Assembly: GCA_964636405.1 (NCBI GenBank)
Contig: CAZWSI010000027.1
Location: 1 to 24,370 of the forward strand
Length of the DNA stretch: 24,370 nucleotides
Reading direction: 5' to 3'
Origin: CAZKGE01 sp964636405
GTDB lineage: Bacteria; Bacillota; Clostridia; Christensenellales; CAG-138
Shown: positions 22,312-24,370 of the stretch, piece after piece
Position numbering within the stretch: the first letter of the stretch is position 1
How the letters are laid out: every line of letters starts with the position of its first letter
Translations under genes and position numbers: made by a program
The notes under the pieces: generated by a model
Databases searched by the model: none
Told to the model about the DNA's origin: nothing
What the model saw: only the letters and a program-made list of their open reading frames with translations

Positions 22312-22818
22312 TTACGCGGCTTCGCCGTTCTTCTTTGCGATCTGATCGAGCACGATTGCCAGCCCGGAGATCGGGGACATCATGCTGCCAAGGAGACGCG
22401 CGATAAGCACTTCGCGGCTCGGCAGATCGGCAATCGCGTCGATTTCCAGCGCGTTGGCTACGCCGCCTTCCACGATACCGCCCTTGAGCTCGCACTTCTT
22501 GACCTTTTTAATGAAGTTCTTGAGAATCTTGGCGGCGGTCGTCGCATCCTCGTATCCAAACGCGAACGCGCTGGGGCCGTGCAGAAGCGCCTCGACCGAA
22601 GCATCGATCCCCGCCTGCTCGCATGCGCGCTTGACGATGTGGTTTTTCAGCACCAGATACTCCACACCCGCGTGGCGCATTTCATTGCGAAGATCGGTCA
22701 CCTCTGACACCGTAAGGCCGCGATAGTCGAACATCACAACGGAGGAAGCCTTATGCAGCTTTTCTGCGATTTCGGACACCTGCTTGGATTTCAGTTCAAT
22801 GTTTTGTGCATTTGCCAT
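22312..22818 (-). CDS. rplJ: 50S ribosomal protein L10
   Basis: 168 residues. Typical L10 features are VVMFDYRGLTVSEVTDLRNEMR, EYLVLKNHIVKRA and the long C-terminal helix that holds L7/L12 dimers. It anchors the stalk on 23S rRNA and represses its own operon through the leader RNA. The ATG at 22818 has GAGGAGG at 8 bp; the longer frame to 22908 runs through the attenuator and is not used. Confidence 0.98.
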   Translation of the reverse strand: MANAQNIELKSKQVSEIAEKLHKASSVVMFDYRGLTVSEVTDLRNEMRHAGVEYLVLKNHIVKRACEQAGIDASVEALLHGPSAFAFGYEDATTAAKILKNFIKKVKKCELKGGIVEGGVANALEIDAIADLPSREVLIARLLGSMMSPISGLAIVLDQIAKKNGEAA

Positions 22819-22859
22819 GGTTTCACCTCCTCGAAAAAACGTGCTTTCGGGCCCGGCCC

Positions 22860-22985
22860 GAAGGAAAAAGCCTCCCGCCGAAGACAGGAGGCTAAAAGCA
22901 TCGCGCATGTGCGCGTCTTGCTCACACCTCGGCAGGATTTACGCGCATCCCTGCGCCACCGGCTGTCTTGGGCGGATCTTGACCG
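22860..22985 (-). ncRNA. Ribosomal protein L10 leader
   Basis: On the minus strand the leader has AAGACAGCCGGTGG, TAAATCCTGCCGAGGTGT and then a terminator hairpin, which is the conserved order of the Firmicute L10 leader. Free L10-L12 binds it and favours termination, lowering rplJ-rplL expression. It starts right at the predicted transcription start. Confidence 0.85.
22865..22893 (-). terminator. Attenuator of the L10 leader
   Basis: AGCCTCC and GGAGGCT pair around TGTCTTCGGCG and are followed by TTTTT on the minus strand. The loop side repeats part of the L10-binding motif, as expected for an attenuator. A second GC-rich hairpin (22843-22861) follows before the ribosome site. Confidence 0.85.
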
Positions 22986-22991
22986 GGGGCA

Positions 22992-23021
22992 AGCATATCA
23001 CAGCAGCCCGGACTTTGTCAA
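22992..23021 (-). promoter_or_regulatory. Promoter of rplJ-rplL
   Basis: TTGACA (23021-23016) and TATGCT (22997-22992) with an 18-bp spacer on the minus strand, directly upstream of the L10 leader. Confidence 0.8.
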
Positions 23022-23039
23022 CTTCCTTTTGGAAGAAAC

Positions 23040-23075
23040 CCGCTCCGCACGAGAAACGCATCCCCGGCGGAGCGG
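23040..23075 (-). terminator. Terminator after rplA
   Basis: CCGCTCCGC and GCGGAGCGG form a 9-bp stem with an 18-nt loop, followed by GTTTCTTCC. It lies 10 bases after the rplA stop and before the rplJ promoter. Confidence 0.6.
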
Positions 23076-23085
23076 CGCAAAAGCC

Positions 23086-23775
23086 TTAGAACCGTGTCGT
23101 GTTGAACTTCACGCCGGGGCCCATGGTGCTGGAAAGCACGACGCTCTTGAGGTACGTGCCCTTCGCGGCGGCCGGCTTGGCCTTGACGACGGCTTCCATG
23201 AGGGTCTTGAGGTTCTCCTCGAGCTTGTCTGCGCCAAAGGACGCCTTGCCCAGCGGGCAGTGGCAGATGGAGGTCTTGTCCACGCGGTACTCGACCTTAC
23301 CGGCTTTGATGTCCTGCACGGCCTTGGCCACATCCATGGTGACCGTTCCGCTCTTGGGGTTCGGCATGAGGCCCTTGGGGCCCAGCACGCGGCCGATGCG
23401 GCCGACTACGCCCATCATGTCGGGGGTCGCGACGCAAACGTCGAAATCAAACCAGTTCTCGGTTTGGATCTTCTTGACCATTTCCTCGTCGCCCACGTAA
23501 TCCGCGCCGGCTTCCTGCGCCTCGCGGGCCTTGTCGGCCTTGGCGAACACCAACACGCGGACGGTTTTGCCCGTGCCGTGCGGCAGCACGACCGTGCCGC
23601 GCACCTGCTGATCCGCATGACGGGGGTCTACGCCCAAACGAATGGAGGCCTCGATGGTCTCGTCAAACTTCGCCTTGGCGGTGGACAGGACGACGTCGAT
23701 GCCCTCGCGCACGTCGTAGAGCTTGAGGGTGTCGTAGGATTTCCTGCTGTCGAGATACTTCTTGCCGTGTTTCAT
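23086..23775 (-). CDS. rplA: 50S ribosomal protein L1
   Basis: 229 residues, the usual length. MKHGKKYLDSRKSYD at the start, VDPRHADQQVRGTVVLPHGTGK, and GVVGRIGRVLGPKGLMPNPKSGTV are L1 signatures. It binds 23S rRNA at the L1 stalk and can also bind mRNA. The ATG at 23775 has AGGAGGG at 7 bp; the frame 24 bp further upstream would overlap the rplK end. It follows rplK by 13 bp. Confidence 0.98.
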   Translation of the reverse strand: MKHGKKYLDSRKSYDTLKLYDVREGIDVVLSTAKAKFDETIEASIRLGVDPRHADQQVRGTVVLPHGTGKTVRVLVFAKADKAREAQEAGADYVGDEEMVKKIQTENWFDFDVCVATPDMMGVVGRIGRVLGPKGLMPNPKSGTVTMDVAKAVQDIKAGKVEYRVDKTSICHCPLGKASFGADKLEENLKTLMEAVVKAKPAAAKGTYLKSVVLSSTMGPGVKFNTTRF

Positions 23776-23788
23776 ACTCGTTCCCTCC

Positions 23789-24214
23789 TTACTCGCCAAC
23801 CAGGATGCCCATGCTGCGCGCGGTGCCCTCGACCATGCTCATGGCCGACTCAACGCTGGCCGCGTTGAGATCGCGCATCTTCAGCTCCGCAATTTCACGC
23901 ACCTGCGCCTTGGTGATCGTCGCCACCTTGGTCTTGTTGGGCATGCCGGAGGCGCTCTCGATGCCGCAGGCCTTCTTGATGAGGACGGCCGCGGGAGGCG
24001 TCTTGGTGATGAAGGTGAAGGAGCGATCCTGATAGACCGTGATGACGACGGGGATGATCAGCCCCGCATCCTTGGAGGTGCGCTCGTTGAACTCCTTGCA
24101 GAAGCCCATGATGTTGACGCCGTGCTGACCCAGCGCGGGGCCGACCGGCGGTGCGGGCGTCGCTTTGCCCGCGGGAATCTGCAGCTTTACATAGGCGACG
24201 ATCTTCTTTGCCAT
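23789..24214 (-). CDS. rplK: 50S ribosomal protein L11
   Basis: 141 residues. KKIVAYVKLQIPAGKATPAPPVGPALGQHGVNIM is the conserved N-terminus; SFTFITKTPPAAVLIKKA and the C-terminal rRNA-binding domain follow. It forms the GTPase-associated centre with 23S rRNA. The ATG has AAGGAG at 7 bp. Only rplA is immediately downstream. Confidence 0.98.
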   Translation of the reverse strand: MAKKIVAYVKLQIPAGKATPAPPVGPALGQHGVNIMGFCKEFNERTSKDAGLIIPVVITVYQDRSFTFITKTPPAAVLIKKACGIESASGMPNKTKVATITKAQVREIAELKMRDLNAASVESAMSMVEGTARSMGILVGE

Positions 24215-24238
24215 TGCAGTTCTCCTTTATTTCAAAGT

Positions 24239-24270
24239 CGTGGTGAAGCGGGGTGCCTCCCCCTCCCACG
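24239..24270 (-). promoter_or_regulatory. Candidate structured rplK leader (possible L1 site)
   Basis: In the nusG-rplK gap the minus strand folds as CGTGG-GA-GGGG-loop-CCCC-GCTTCA-CCACG, two short stems with an asymmetric internal loop. L1 binds such structures in the rplK leader of other bacteria. The exact consensus cannot be checked here. A separate GC hairpin (24276-24290) lies upstream. Confidence 0.4.
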
Positions 24271-24323
24271 TTTTCCGGGCCGCGCCCGGGGATATTTGAA
24301 GCGCGGTTGCGCCGCAAATCAAA

Positions 24324-24370
24324 TTACAGCTTTTGTACCTGAACGAAATCCAGCTCCACGGGGGTTTCGC
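24324..24370 (-). CDS. nusG: Transcription antitermination protein NusG, 3' end only
   Basis: The last 14 codons before TAA read ETPVELDFVQVQKL, the typical end of the NusG KOW domain (TPVEL-F-QV-K). The gene continues beyond the window edge. Its place just before rplK agrees with the usual secE-nusG-rplK-rplA order. Confidence 0.85.
   Translation of the reverse strand, partial: ETPVELDFVQVQKL

Noticed and set aside
22843..22861. GC-rich hairpin before rplJ as a separate terminator
   Set aside because: No T-run; it is more likely part of the leader fold.

Overview
The window reads as the chromosome of a GC-rich, endospore-forming Firmicute of clostridial type. The evidence is a cotJ spore-coat operon, a collagen-like spore-surface type protein, a type III glutamine synthetase, strong AGGAGG ribosome binding sites, consensus TTGACA/TATAAT promoters and an L10-leader attenuator. 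I cannot name the species.

Region A (1-6958) is the most interesting part. The spore coat gene cotJC (minus strand) starts normally at 6958 behind cotJA and cotJB but breaks after codon 34 at 6857. The next codons of the same gene (core GA plus 1135-1111, giving ELGAALRYL) lie 5.7 kb away. Between the two breaks sits a 5,719-bp element, cores at 1136-1137 and 6855-6856. It carries a large serine recombinase, a small upstream ORF, a FAD/Rieske oxidoreductase, a collagen-like protein and a glycosyltransferase. Joining the element ends gives a symmetric attP: 13-bp perfect inverted arms, each 6 bp from a TC core. Joining the flanks restores the cotJC frame without a scar (GGPDS|ELGAALRYL). This is the architecture of skin-like intervening elements that are excised during sporulation. 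To the left, the cotJC fragment is itself joined after codon 42-43 to a second, C-terminally truncated serine recombinase that runs off the window, so cotJC appears to be broken twice.

Region B (6974-16573, minus strand) holds cotJB-cotJA. It is followed by a carbohydrate deacetylase (ChbG/YdjC) and an MFS transporter, then a four-gene ABC importer (permease, lipoprotein, ATPase, permease) with its own consensus promoter and a 52-bp tandem repeat in the leader. Last come a PHP-domain phosphoesterase and a glycerophosphodiester phosphodiesterase with their own promoter. A secreted, membrane-anchored metallophosphoesterase (16804-18180, plus) diverges from them. Together these suggest uptake and hydrolysis of a phosphodiester or phosphate-ester compound; the substrate is inference.

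Region C (18283-19287, plus) is an ECF-type S-component membrane protein with its own promoter, a roughly 160-nt leader and a clear terminator. Region D (19517-21704, minus) is glutamine synthetase III.

Region E (21865-24370, minus) is the ribosomal cluster nusG(3' end)-rplK-rplA-[promoter, L10 leader]-rplJ-rplL, closed by a terminator. rpoB does not follow rplL.
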